64,000 nucleotides of DNA, taken from Aromatoleum evansii. Lineage in GTDB: Bacteria; Pseudomonadota; Gammaproteobacteria; Burkholderiales; Rhodocyclaceae. This document shows, piece by piece, positions 7,696-15,923 of the stretch (its first letter is position 1; every line of letters begins with the position of its first letter). The notes under the pieces are model-generated. The model did not search any database. It worked only from the letters and a program-made list of their open reading frames with translations, and was not told the origin of the DNA. Location of the stretch: the NCBI RefSeq assembly GCF_012910805.1, contig NZ_WTVK01000005.1, positions 1 to 64,000 of the forward strand, given 5' to 3'. A program made the translations under genes and the position numbers.

Positions 7696-9819
7696 TCACC
7701 CTGCGGCCTTCAACGCGCTCCAGCCCACGCTACGGTCCGACGCCAAATTCTCCGCCTCGAAGCGCCGGATCTCGGCGAGCGCGTCTTCCAGCCCCATCTC
7801 GCCGGCCTCCATCAGCTTTCCGGCCAGATGCTCCGTAAGCGGCTTGAGCTCGGCCAGCACCGCCTTGGTCTCGCCATACAGGCGCTCGCTCTGCGCCTCC
7901 ATGATGGCGCGCGTTTCCTCGTCGAGGGCGCGGCTCGGCCCCTGGCCGTCGTTCGCGAGGGCGCCGAAGTTGAGGCGCGTCTTGCGGTACATGCCCATCT
8001 CGCCGACGGCGTGATGCAGGAGCTGGGTGACGCGGGTGATGTCGTTGTGGGCGCCGTTGGTGGTGCCGTCCTCGCCGAAGAAGAGCTCCTCGTTGGCCAT
8101 GCCACCGAGCAGCACACGCACGTCGTGCTCGATATCGCCCTTGGTCTTGAGCAGGTTGGTGCCCTGCTTGTGGAAGACGAAGCCAAGCGCGTTGCTGCGC
8201 GGGATGGCCTTCAGCGAGATCTTGATGGTCTTCATGTCGGCGAGGATGCGGTCCCAGTCGTCGTGCGTGAGCTCGCGCTCGCGCTGCAGATCGACGAGGA
8301 AGTGGCCCCACTCGTGCACGGCGATGATGCGGCGGTCGCGCTCGCGTTCGTCGGTGGTGCTGGAGTTCACGTTGCCGACCAGCACGCGCTCGGCCGCTTG
8401 CATCAGCGTGTCGGCGCCGATCATCTCGCCCGCCTGCACGGCGGTGATGCCGGCCTGGTTCACGATCGTCTCGAGGTCCGCGGGGCTGCGCCCCTCGGTG
8501 ACGCCGACGAGGTGGCTCAGGTCGAGGCCGGGCAGCACCTTGTCGGCGCGCTGGGCAAGGTAGTGCAGGATGATCGCGAGCCGCTCCTCACGGTTGGGCA
8601 GGCGGAAGTCGACCTTCATCTGGAAGCGGCGCAGCATGGCCTCGTCCATCTGCATGGTCTGGCTGTTGAAGTTGCTCGCGACGATCCAGATGATCTCGGC
8701 CTCGTCCTTGCTGCGCACGCCATCGAGCACGGCAAGCAGCGTGTTGGCGGTATCGTCGTCGAACTTGCGCCGTCCGCCGCGCTTCATGAAGAGATCCTGC
8801 GCTTCGTCGAGAAACACGATGCAGCGCTTGCGCCGCTTCGCCATCGATACGATGCGGTTGAGGGTGCTCGCACCGCCGCCGACATAGCCGGTCTCGAGGT
8901 TCGCGGCGGAGTGGAACAGGATGGGCAGGTTCAGCTCCTTCGCCAGATAGCTCGCGAGCTTGGTCTTGCCGGTGCCCGCCGGGCCGCTGAACATCACGTT
9001 GAAGGGTTTGCGGATGCCGTACTCGGCATACAGCGCACGCCTTTCGTACTGATCCTTGATCTGCGCGACCTCGGCCTTGATGTCGTCCATGCCGACCAGC
9101 TCGTCGATGGAGCCGCGTATGTGTCCGGGTTCGATGAACTTCAGCGACTTGAACTGCCCGCGAAGCTGCATGAAGAGGAAGGCCAGCAGGCCCAGCATCA
9201 GCGCCGTCGACAACACCCCGCTCACCGCGGAGCGCCAGCCGTCGTCGGCCGAGCGCGGGCGGCCGTTGGCGAAGCGCTGGTCGAGGCGCTCGAACACCTT
9301 CAAGGCGTTATCGCCGAGTTCCGCGCGAGGCACGAAGGCGAGCCGGGCCGACCACGGCGCGGACACCGCCTTGTCGGCGAAGATCTTCGTCTCCAGGTCG
9401 CTCGGGTAATAGGCGTGCTGCTGCCCCTGCGATTGCACGAGGATGATGCGCTCGGACAGGTTCCACATCAGCGGCTCGTAGATCACCGTGACACGCTCGA
9501 CCGGGTTGGCATCGAGGAAGCCGAGCACCGAGCCGCTGCCGAGCACCACCGGCACGCTTTCGTCGAAGGCCCACACGCCTGCCCCCGGCCCGCCACCAAC
9601 GGCCATCGCCTTGACCTCTTCTGCCAGCGCGGCACGCTTCTGCGAGAGCATCATCGAATAGATGCCGGTGACGGGGATGAGGACGGCCGTAGCGACAATG
9701 AGGATCTTCACCAGTGCGGACTGGATCACGAACCAGTCCTGCAGCCGGCTGGCTGACTTCCTCAGCCTGGACCAGGCGCCGGCCGGAGCGGCGGTGCGGG
9801 AATTCGACTCAGCAGGCAT
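7696..9819 (-). CDS. FtsH-like membrane-anchored AAA+ zinc protease (divergent paralogue)
   Basis: A 707-residue protein with FtsH topology: a membrane helix near residues 34-58, a periplasmic domain of about 140 residues, and a second helix near 200-219. The AAA+ domain follows, with Walker A GPAGTGKT (279-286), pore loop GYVGGGAS (311-318), Walker B CIVFLDEAQD (333-342) and the arginine finger region AMLRRF (395-400). The peptidase domain has zinc motif HEWGH (502-506) and a third-ligand region GGMANEELFFG...HNDI with Asp593. All catalytic residues are present, so it should degrade membrane or cytosolic proteins. It differs from housekeeping FtsH (LDEAQD for IDEIDA, a much larger periplasmic part), so it is a specialised paralogue. 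It is not in an obvious operon. Confidence 0.88.
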   Translation of the reverse strand: MPAESNSRTAAPAGAWSRLRKSASRLQDWFVIQSALVKILIVATAVLIPVTGIYSMMLSQKRAALAEEVKAMAVGGGPGAGVWAFDESVPVVLGSGSVLGFLDANPVERVTVIYEPLMWNLSERIILVQSQGQQHAYYPSDLETKIFADKAVSAPWSARLAFVPRAELGDNALKVFERLDQRFANGRPRSADDGWRSAVSGVLSTALMLGLLAFLFMQLRGQFKSLKFIEPGHIRGSIDELVGMDDIKAEVAQIKDQYERRALYAEYGIRKPFNVMFSGPAGTGKTKLASYLAKELNLPILFHSAANLETGYVGGGASTLNRIVSMAKRRKRCIVFLDEAQDLFMKRGGRRKFDDDTANTLLAVLDGVRSKDEAEIIWIVASNFNSQTMQMDEAMLRRFQMKVDFRLPNREERLAIILHYLAQRADKVLPGLDLSHLVGVTEGRSPADLETIVNQAGITAVQAGEMIGADTLMQAAERVLVGNVNSSTTDERERDRRIIAVHEWGHFLVDLQRERELTHDDWDRILADMKTIKISLKAIPRSNALGFVFHKQGTNLLKTKGDIEHDVRVLLGGMANEELFFGEDGTTNGAHNDITRVTQLLHHAVGEMGMYRKTRLNFGALANDGQGPSRALDEETRAIMEAQSERLYGETKAVLAELKPLTEHLAGKLMEAGEMGLEDALAEIRRFEAENLASDRSVGWSALKAAG

Positions 9820-10024
9820 GGCGGTCCTCCGCTACGGTCGCATCGCATCGTGGCGCGGCGGCGCCCGAAATGGCCGCCCGTGCAGCGGTGCTCGCCCGGG
9901 TGGGCGCACTGGCCGACGCCGGGAGGCTACAGCATAGCGAGGCGCCACACCGGCCCGGCGTGAAGTATTGAACGCAGCCCCGACGATCAAGCCGCCGAGG
10001 CGGACCGCATGGGGTGGAGACCGA

Positions 10025-10543
10025 TCAGCGCACGCCGGGCGGAGGCGGAGGGGGCGTGCCGGCGGGCGGGGGCGGAGGCGTGCTGCGATAGCGGTCCGAG
10101 CGGCCGGGCGAATAGCGGCCCGACACGGGCACGCGGTGGCCGCTCGCGTACATGCACTGCACGTAGGCGTGATCGTAGCGCCGCTGCGCCTCGTAGCCGG
10201 ACACTTCGGCCGCGCCGCTGCCGGCCGCGCTACCGATCAGCAGCCCGGTGCCGGCGCCCACGCCCGCACCACGCCCGCCATCGACCGCGGCGCCCACCGC
10301 CGCACCGATCGCCGTGCCCACGACCGCACTGCGCACGCCCGCATCGGCCGCCGCCTGCCCCGCGGAACGGCCGCCGATGTATTCATACGCATACTGGCGG
10401 CAGGCCGATTCGTCGGCACGGAACTCGTTGAAGCTCGCGCCGGTGCCCGGCAGCACGAGCACGCTCGGCCCGGAGGGCAGCGACACGCAACCCGCGGTGA
10501 CGATGGCCGCCGCGAGCGGAACGAAATGGAAACGGTTCTTCAT
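10025..10543 (-). CDS. Glycine-zipper outer-membrane lipoprotein
   Basis: A 172-residue protein starting MKNRFHF with a lipoprotein signal peptide. The lipobox ends TAGC, so Cys19 would be lipidated. After a short domain with two Cys (ESACRQYA; YVQCMYASGH), residues 80-120 form a glycine/alanine zipper (GTAIGAAVGAAV, GAGVGAGTGLLIGSAAGSGAA). The C-terminus is a proline-rich tail (STPPPPPAG). YMGG/glycine-zipper lipoproteins of this kind are common envelope proteins of unclear role. It lies directly behind the next secreted protein gene (14 bp) on the same strand, probably in one transcript. Confidence 0.85.
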   Translation of the reverse strand: MKNRFHFVPLAAAIVTAGCVSLPSGPSVLVLPGTGASFNEFRADESACRQYAYEYIGGRSAGQAAADAGVRSAVVGTAIGAAVGAAVDGGRGAGVGAGTGLLIGSAAGSGAAEVSGYEAQRRYDHAYVQCMYASGHRVPVSGRYSPGRSDRYRSTPPPPPAGTPPPPPPGVR

Positions 10544-10557
10544 GTTCGGATCCTCCC

Positions 10558-10974
10558 TCAACGCGACGGCCGCGGCGCGACGCGCTCCCACCCGCCGGGG
10601 CATTCCTTGACGTAGGGGTAATAGCCCTCGGGGCGGTCGCAGTAGTACCAGTAGCTGCCGGCGGATTTGCCGTCGTCGTCCGCGTCGTCATCGTCGCGTT
10701 CGATATATACCGGCGGCGACGATGGCGCACTCATGGCCGGCGGATAGGCGTAATACGGCGGGTAGGCGTAGTAGGGGTAAGGCGCGTAATAACGGTAGGG
10801 CGAATAGCCGTAATACGGGCCGGGCCAACCCCAGAACAGCGGGATCCCGATGTGCACGCCCAGGCGCGAGTGGCTGTGGTGCCGGCCGCTGCGGCCGCGA
10901 TCCGCGGATGCCACGTCCGGCAGCGTGGTGCCCACTACCAGGAGCGCCGCAAGTGCAAGTCTGAACCATTTCAT
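10558..10974 (-). CDS. Small secreted Tyr/Pro-rich envelope protein
   Basis: A 138-residue protein from the ATG at 10974 (MKWFRLALAALLVVG). It has a Sec signal peptide ending DVASA. The mature part starts with a His/Arg stretch, has a tyrosine/proline-rich low-complexity segment (YYGYSPYRYYAPYPYYAY), an acidic run (RDDDDADDDG) and a conserved C-terminal motif WYYCDRPEGYYPYVKECPGGW with two cysteines. That ending recurs in many betaproteobacterial periplasmic proteins whose function is unknown to me. It is the first gene of a two-gene unit with the glycine-zipper lipoprotein. Confidence 0.82.
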   Translation of the reverse strand: MKWFRLALAALLVVGTTLPDVASADRGRSGRHHSHSRLGVHIGIPLFWGWPGPYYGYSPYRYYAPYPYYAYPPYYAYPPAMSAPSSPPVYIERDDDDADDDGKSAGSYWYYCDRPEGYYPYVKECPGGWERVAPRPSR

Positions 10975-11246
10975 GGTGGCCTCCCTGTCGACAGGATGAC
11001 ACGTCCATTCAACGTGCAAGCCCATCCGAAAGACCACAAGCGTGCCAAGGAATTCCCGTCCGAGTGTGACGTATTTTTTCATCCGCTTGCGATACGCCGA
11101 CACCGCAACGTCGGCAAGCGTTACGGGGGAAATGCGTTACTAATGTGATACAAATTGCTTGCTGTCCATCAATCAAGATAGTATCGTTTTCGCCAAATGG
11201 GATCGCCCGCCCCCGAGCGAACCCGTCATTCACTGGAGACACACCG

Positions 11247-12653
11247 ATGCAGCAGAAGTCCGCGCCCGTCGATATCGGCGGCATACTCGACTACGGACCA
11301 TTCACGTCGATGCAACGACTCGTCGTGACGCTCGCCGCGCTGGCAATCGTCATGGACGGCTTCGATGGGCAGCTCATCGGCTTCGCCATCCCGGCGCTGA
11401 TCAAGGAATGGGGCATCACCAAGGCCGCCTTCGCGCCCGCGGTCGCCGCGGGCCTGGTCGGCATGGCCGTCGGCAGCGCCTGTGCCGGCATCGTCGCGGA
11501 CCGCATCGGCCGGCGGCTGGTGCTGATCGCCAGCGTGTTCCTGTTCGGCGCGGCCACGATCGCGATCGGCTTCGCGCCCGACGTCACGGCGATCGCCGCA
11601 CTGCGCTTTCTCGCCGGCCTGGGCATCGGCGGCGCACTGCCGAGCGCCTCGACGATGACCGCCGAGTTCACCCCGGCACGCCGTCGCACCCTCGCGGTCA
11701 CCGCGACCATCGTGTGCTATCCCCTCGGCGGCATGCTCGCGGGCCTGTTCGCCGGCGCCGTCCTGCCCGTGCTCGGCTGGCGCGGCCTGTTCTGGATCGG
11801 CGGCGCGGTGCCCGTCGCCTACAGCCTCGTGCTGCTCGCGCTGCTGCCCGAATCCGCCCGCTACCTCGCACGCAAGACCGCCCGCTGGCCCGAGTTGCGG
11901 CGACTGCTCGCGCGCATGGAGCGCCCCGCCGACCCCGGCACGGCCTTCGTCGACGCCGCGGAAACCGGTACCGAGCAGCGCGCCGGCTTCACCGCTCTGT
12001 TCCAGAACGGCCGCACACGCGACACCCTGGCGATCTGGGTCGGCTTTTTCCTCGTCATGCTCGCCACCTACACCGCCTTCAGCTGGCTGCCGACGATGCT
12101 CGCCACCGAAGGCCTGCCTGCCGCCCTCGCCGGTTCCGGCCTCACCGCCTACAACCTTGGCGGCGTGATCGGCTCGCTCGGCTGCGCGCTGGCCATCACG
12201 CGCTACGGCTCGCGCTGGCCGCTGATCCTGTGCAGCCTCGGCGCCGCCGCGAGCGCCTTCGTGCTGCAAGGCGTCGACTTCGCGACGAACACCACCTGGC
12301 TGATGATCGGGTTGGGGGTGCACGGCATGTTCGTGATCGCCGTCCAGGCCACCATGTACGCGCTGTGCGCCTACGTCTACCCGACCATGATGCGCGCCAC
12401 CGGCACCGCCTCCGCCTTGTCCTTCGGCCGCCTCGGCGCGATCCTGAGCTCCTTCGCCGGCGCTGCCGTCATCACCTCGGGCGGCGCAGACAGCTACCTG
12501 TCGCTGCTCGGCAGCGCCATGGTGCTCACCTTCCTCGCATTGGCCGTGGTCAAGCGCCACATCCCGGGGCTGCACACGCAGCATCGCGCCGAACCCGCTA
12601 CGGCCGCCCCCACGCCGTCCCTGGTCGTCGGTACTGCGCGCCCGGGCGCCTGA
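11247..12653 (+). CDS. MFS transporter, AAHS (aromatic acid:H+ symporter) type
   Basis: A 468-residue, 12-helix major facilitator from the ATG at 11247, preceded by TGGAGA. The early segment has VMDGFDGQLIGFAIPAL, with the DGFD motif in helix 1 that is characteristic of aromatic-acid symporters such as PcaK/BenK. The MFS loop 2-3 signature appears as GIVADRIGRRLVL, and RFLAGLGIGGALPSA follows. The likely role is proton-driven uptake of an aromatic or other organic acid across the inner membrane. The exact substrate cannot be read from the sequence. No catabolic genes adjoin it. Confidence 0.88.
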   Translation: MQQKSAPVDIGGILDYGPFTSMQRLVVTLAALAIVMDGFDGQLIGFAIPALIKEWGITKAAFAPAVAAGLVGMAVGSACAGIVADRIGRRLVLIASVFLFGAATIAIGFAPDVTAIAALRFLAGLGIGGALPSASTMTAEFTPARRRTLAVTATIVCYPLGGMLAGLFAGAVLPVLGWRGLFWIGGAVPVAYSLVLLALLPESARYLARKTARWPELRRLLARMERPADPGTAFVDAAETGTEQRAGFTALFQNGRTRDTLAIWVGFFLVMLATYTAFSWLPTMLATEGLPAALAGSGLTAYNLGGVIGSLGCALAITRYGSRWPLILCSLGAAASAFVLQGVDFATNTTWLMIGLGVHGMFVIAVQATMYALCAYVYPTMMRATGTASALSFGRLGAILSSFAGAAVITSGGADSYLSLLGSAMVLTFLALAVVKRHIPGLHTQHRAEPATAAPTPSLVVGTARPGA

Positions 12654-12781
12654 AGCGCCGCGCAATCACGCTCCCGGCCACCCCCGCGCTCGTATTCGGT
12701 TAGGATATGCGCGGGGCAGCCCTCCGCGCAGATCCAGCCGCACGGCGAGGCGCCACCCAGACTCGCCAGGCGGAGACGGAC

Positions 12782-13195
12782 GTGATTGACATCAAGTGGG
12801 ACAGCAAATTCGAGGTCGGCCACCCGCGCATCGACGCCGAGCACCGCGCCTTCATCGACCTGATCCGTGCGGTATCGGTGGAAGCGGACCGACACTGCCC
12901 GAAGGAAAAGGCCATGCGCCTGCTGCTGGAGGTGCGCAAATACGCCGAGTTCCATTTCGTCAGCGAAGAGAACATCATGCTCGACGTCGGCTACGCGGGC
13001 TACGAGGAACACCGCGAGGAACACGCGTGGCTGCTGCGCCGGCTGGAGCACGAAACCAACCTCTATTACACGGACAGCGCGCCCCTCGAGGAACTCGCAC
13101 ACTTCATGTTCGACTGGTTTGCGATGCACACCACCGTGGCCGACAAGAAGCTCGTCGACAGCATTGCCGCGCACGAGGCCATCTCCACACCCTGA
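12782..13195 (+). CDS. Bacteriohemerythrin
   Basis: A 137-residue four-helix O2-binding protein. All di-iron ligands are visible: His in IDAEHRAF, His and Glu in EFHFVSEENIM, two His in YEEHREEHAWL, His in FAMHTTVADKKL, and the following Asp. Start GTG at 12782 (VIDIKWDSKFEVGH) fits the family N-terminus and has GGAGACG upstream. The ATG at 12707 would add a non-conserved basic extension. Likely role: oxygen storage, sensing or delivery in the cytoplasm. The next gene begins about 30 bp downstream. Confidence 0.92.
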   Translation: MIDIKWDSKFEVGHPRIDAEHRAFIDLIRAVSVEADRHCPKEKAMRLLLEVRKYAEFHFVSEENIMLDVGYAGYEEHREEHAWLLRRLEHETNLYYTDSAPLEELAHFMFDWFAMHTTVADKKLVDSIAAHEAISTP

Positions 13196-13226
13196 CCCGC
13201 GCCGGCCCGGACTGGAACTTCTGCAG

Positions 13227-14129
13227 TTGACGCACCCGCATACTCCGGACGAACGCCTCGCCCGCGCCCTAACGGCCGCCAGCGGCATCGACTTCGCCGG
13301 CGCACGCCTGAATCCGGTCAGTGGCGGCTGCATCAATCGCGCGCTGGAAGTGGCGGCGGGCGGCCGGACCTGGTTCCTCAAGCTCAACGACGCCGCCGCG
13401 CTGCCGATGTTCGAGGCCGAAGCCGACGGCCTCGCCGCGCTCGCCGCCTGCGACGCCTTCCGCGTGCCGCGCCCCCTCGCATGGGGCGCCACCGACGACG
13501 AAGCCTTCCTGCTGCTCGAACACCTGCAACTGCGCCCGCTCGCGAGTGCCGAAGACGGTCGGCGCTTCGCCGAGGCGCTCGTCGAACTGCACCGCGATAC
13601 GGGCGAGCAATTCGGCTGGATGCGCGACAACTACATCGGCGCCACTCCGCAGCACAACACACCGCACGACGCCTGGGCGCGGTTCTTCGCCGATTGCCGC
13701 CTCCTGCCGCAACTGCAGATGGCACGCGCGAAGGGCTACGGCGGCCCCCTCGGGCGCGACGCCGACAAGCTCCTCGAACGCATCCCCGCCCTGTTCCTCG
13801 ACTACCGGCCGCGCGCAAGCCTGCTGCACGGCGATCTGTGGAACGGCAACGCCGCGATCGCCGCGGACGGCACCCCCGTCATCTTCGACCCCGCCGTCTA
13901 CCGCGGCGACCGCGACGCCGACCTCGCGATGAGCGAGCTCTTCGGCGGCTTCCCCCCGTCCTTCTACGCCACCTATCGCCGCGCCTGGCCGCCCGCCGAA
14001 GGCTACGAACTGCGCAAGACGCTGTACAACCTGTACCACATCCTCAACCACCTCAACCTCTTCGGCTGCGGCTATCTCGGGCAGGCGGAGCGCATGCTGC
14101 GCACGCTGGCGTCGGAACTGCTGCGCTGA
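13227..14129 (+). CDS. Fructosamine kinase family protein
   Basis: A 300-residue protein of the fructosamine/ketosamine-3-kinase family, which phosphorylates sugar adducts on proteins to trigger deglycation. Motifs: SGGCINRALEVAAGGRTWFLKLND (glycine loop and catalytic lysine), LLLEHL hinge, LLHGDLWNGNAAI with the catalytic aspartate, and IFDPAVYRGDRDADLAMSELFGGF (metal-binding DP and substrate loop). The start is uncertain: TTG at 13227 gives the expected N-terminus (LTHPHTPDERLARAL) and has GGAACTT upstream. No ATG lies close by in frame. Confidence 0.88.
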   Translation: MTHPHTPDERLARALTAASGIDFAGARLNPVSGGCINRALEVAAGGRTWFLKLNDAAALPMFEAEADGLAALAACDAFRVPRPLAWGATDDEAFLLLEHLQLRPLASAEDGRRFAEALVELHRDTGEQFGWMRDNYIGATPQHNTPHDAWARFFADCRLLPQLQMARAKGYGGPLGRDADKLLERIPALFLDYRPRASLLHGDLWNGNAAIAADGTPVIFDPAVYRGDRDADLAMSELFGGFPPSFYATYRRAWPPAEGYELRKTLYNLYHILNHLNLFGCGYLGQAERMLRTLASELLR

Positions 14130-14335
14130 CGGCGGCGACATCTTCCGCATATCCGGCAGGAAGACCAGGCTTCAGCTGAAAAATGTAGTCTGGCCCCGAT
14201 TGTTCGCCGCATCGAGTTGCCCGGACGCTTGCATTGTGCAAGAGGCGAGACTTGACCCCAAGGACCTTCTACTGGCCTTCTACCGTGCACGGATCGGAGG
14301 AAAGGTGGACGCACTTCCCCTGTCGGACGTTGCCA

Positions 14336-15784
14336 TCAGCTTTTCGATCGCAGGAGGTTGCGGGCGATGGTGTAGCAGTGCAGCGCGACGGGCGAGAACT
14401 CGACGGTCATTCCATCGACCTCGGCGCTGCCGGTGTAACTGCGCGTCGTGACGAGCGGCTGGCGTGCCAGGGGATGTTTCGCCGCGAGCTCACGAAGTCC
14501 TCTGAGTTCCTGCAACTGCCCCGGAATCCGATCCGACCATTTGATTTCGACCGCAAAACGCGGCTTTTGCGTGCGCGGATCAATCGAGACGATATCGACC
14601 TCGAGTATCTGGCGACCGGATTTCCATCGTGCATAGTGCAGCGACTGACTGATAGCCGTGTCGTGCAACCACTGACTCCACACGGCCGTCTCGGCCAGAT
14701 TCCCCATCGCCTCGTCGTCCCCGCGGACGAAGCCGAATAGCGCAGCGCGTACCGACGGATTGGTCAAATAGACCTTGAAGGTGCGAGCGCGCTGCAGGCG
14801 AAGGGCGTTCTCGTCCACGCGATGGACGCGGCGGATGAGAAACGCTGCCTCGAGATACTCGAGGTACTCGGCCAGCCTCTGCTTGGAAATGTTCGAATGC
14901 TTCGACAGCGCTTCCAGACCAAGTTCGTCTCCCGTGTTGAATGCCAGGACATTGAAGAAGCGATTGAGCTCTTGTGTATCCGAGATCCCATAAAGACTGG
15001 GCAAATCCTTCAGCAGGACTTTGTCGATGATGTCCTGACGAAGGAAGCGCGACGGGTTCTCGCGCACTGCGGGGTTCATCACCGCCTCGGGAAAGCCGCC
15101 GTAGTTGAGGTAGTTGATGAACTCCTCGTTAAGGGCAGCGATGTCCGCGGCGAGGTATCGGCTGTTACCCGCTGCCTCGTCCTCGCGCTCATTGACGAGT
15201 TCGTCGCGCCCGGCAAAGCTGAGATACTCGGCAAAGGTCAGCGGCGGAAGGATGAACTCGGTGAAGCGGCCGGCACCCGATTCACGGCTTTTCATGCGCA
15301 GGGCGGCGGCCGCAGAGCCGCTCGCAATGAAGCGGATATTGGGGTAGGTATCGACCAGCGACTTGAGATGAACTTCCCAGTCCTTGAGGTACTGCACCTC
15401 GTCGAAAATGACCCAGAGCTGCTGGCCAGCGGGGTGCATATGTTGTTCGGTAAAGGTCCGGACGAGGCCCTCAAGGCTTCGTCCGGAGTAGAGTGGCGTG
15501 TCCAGCGAAGCGAAAAGGATGCGAACGCCCGGCACGCCTTCATCCAGGAGCCGCTGAACGAAGTGCTTGAGCATGACGGTCTTGCCGACCCGGCGGGGGC
15601 CGATGAGAACGACCGCACGTCGAACCCGGGTGTCCAGGGCCAGCCGGCAAAAGGGAGGGAAATAGGCCCGTCGGGGCCAACACGCCTCTTCGGGGTCAAT
15701 GCCCCCGCCCGCTCGCCACCACGGGTTGTCCAGGCTCAACCGCCGCTGCACCTCTTGTATAGGGATTTCAAGCCTGGATGCCAT
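14336..15784 (-). CDS. AAA ATPase with DUF4143 domain
   Basis: A 482-residue protein of the AAA_14/DUF4143 family. The N-terminal ATPase has Walker A LIGPRRVGKTVML, Walker B LWVIFDEVQYL and sensor FIASGSAAAALR. The C-terminal DUF4143 part (about residues 240-480) has a winged-helix-like segment (LSKHSNISKQRLAEYLEYL) and the FAVEIKWSD motif, which resembles a degenerate or real PD-(D/E)XK nuclease core. Such proteins are common and often mobile. Their function is not established. A few hundred bases upstream of the next gene suggest its own promoter. Confidence 0.85.
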   Translation of the reverse strand: MASRLEIPIQEVQRRLSLDNPWWRAGGGIDPEEACWPRRAYFPPFCRLALDTRVRRAVVLIGPRRVGKTVMLKHFVQRLLDEGVPGVRILFASLDTPLYSGRSLEGLVRTFTEQHMHPAGQQLWVIFDEVQYLKDWEVHLKSLVDTYPNIRFIASGSAAAALRMKSRESGAGRFTEFILPPLTFAEYLSFAGRDELVNEREDEAAGNSRYLAADIAALNEEFINYLNYGGFPEAVMNPAVRENPSRFLRQDIIDKVLLKDLPSLYGISDTQELNRFFNVLAFNTGDELGLEALSKHSNISKQRLAEYLEYLEAAFLIRRVHRVDENALRLQRARTFKVYLTNPSVRAALFGFVRGDDEAMGNLAETAVWSQWLHDTAISQSLHYARWKSGRQILEVDIVSIDPRTQKPRFAVEIKWSDRIPGQLQELRGLRELAAKHPLARQPLVTTRSYTGSAEVDGMTVEFSPVALHCYTIARNLLRSKS

Positions 15785-15923
15785 GGGTAGAACCTCGAGC
15801 CTAATGTGTCACTTTAAGTATGCGTTTTTTATCTTATCGTTACGCAGGCCAAAAAATCAATCTGCGTCATGGACTTGCGGCGTGCCTGATCAGCTCAATG
15901 GACGCTGCATCTGCCGTGGGCAA

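Noticed and set aside
7675-9756. 693-residue open frame antisense to the FtsH-like gene
   Set aside because: Shadow of the protease gene. Repetitive Gly/Val/Ala/His composition, no domain and no ribosome site.
11226-12665. 479-residue frame antisense to the MFS gene
   Set aside because: Low-complexity Gly/Ala/Glu product complementary to a clear transporter.
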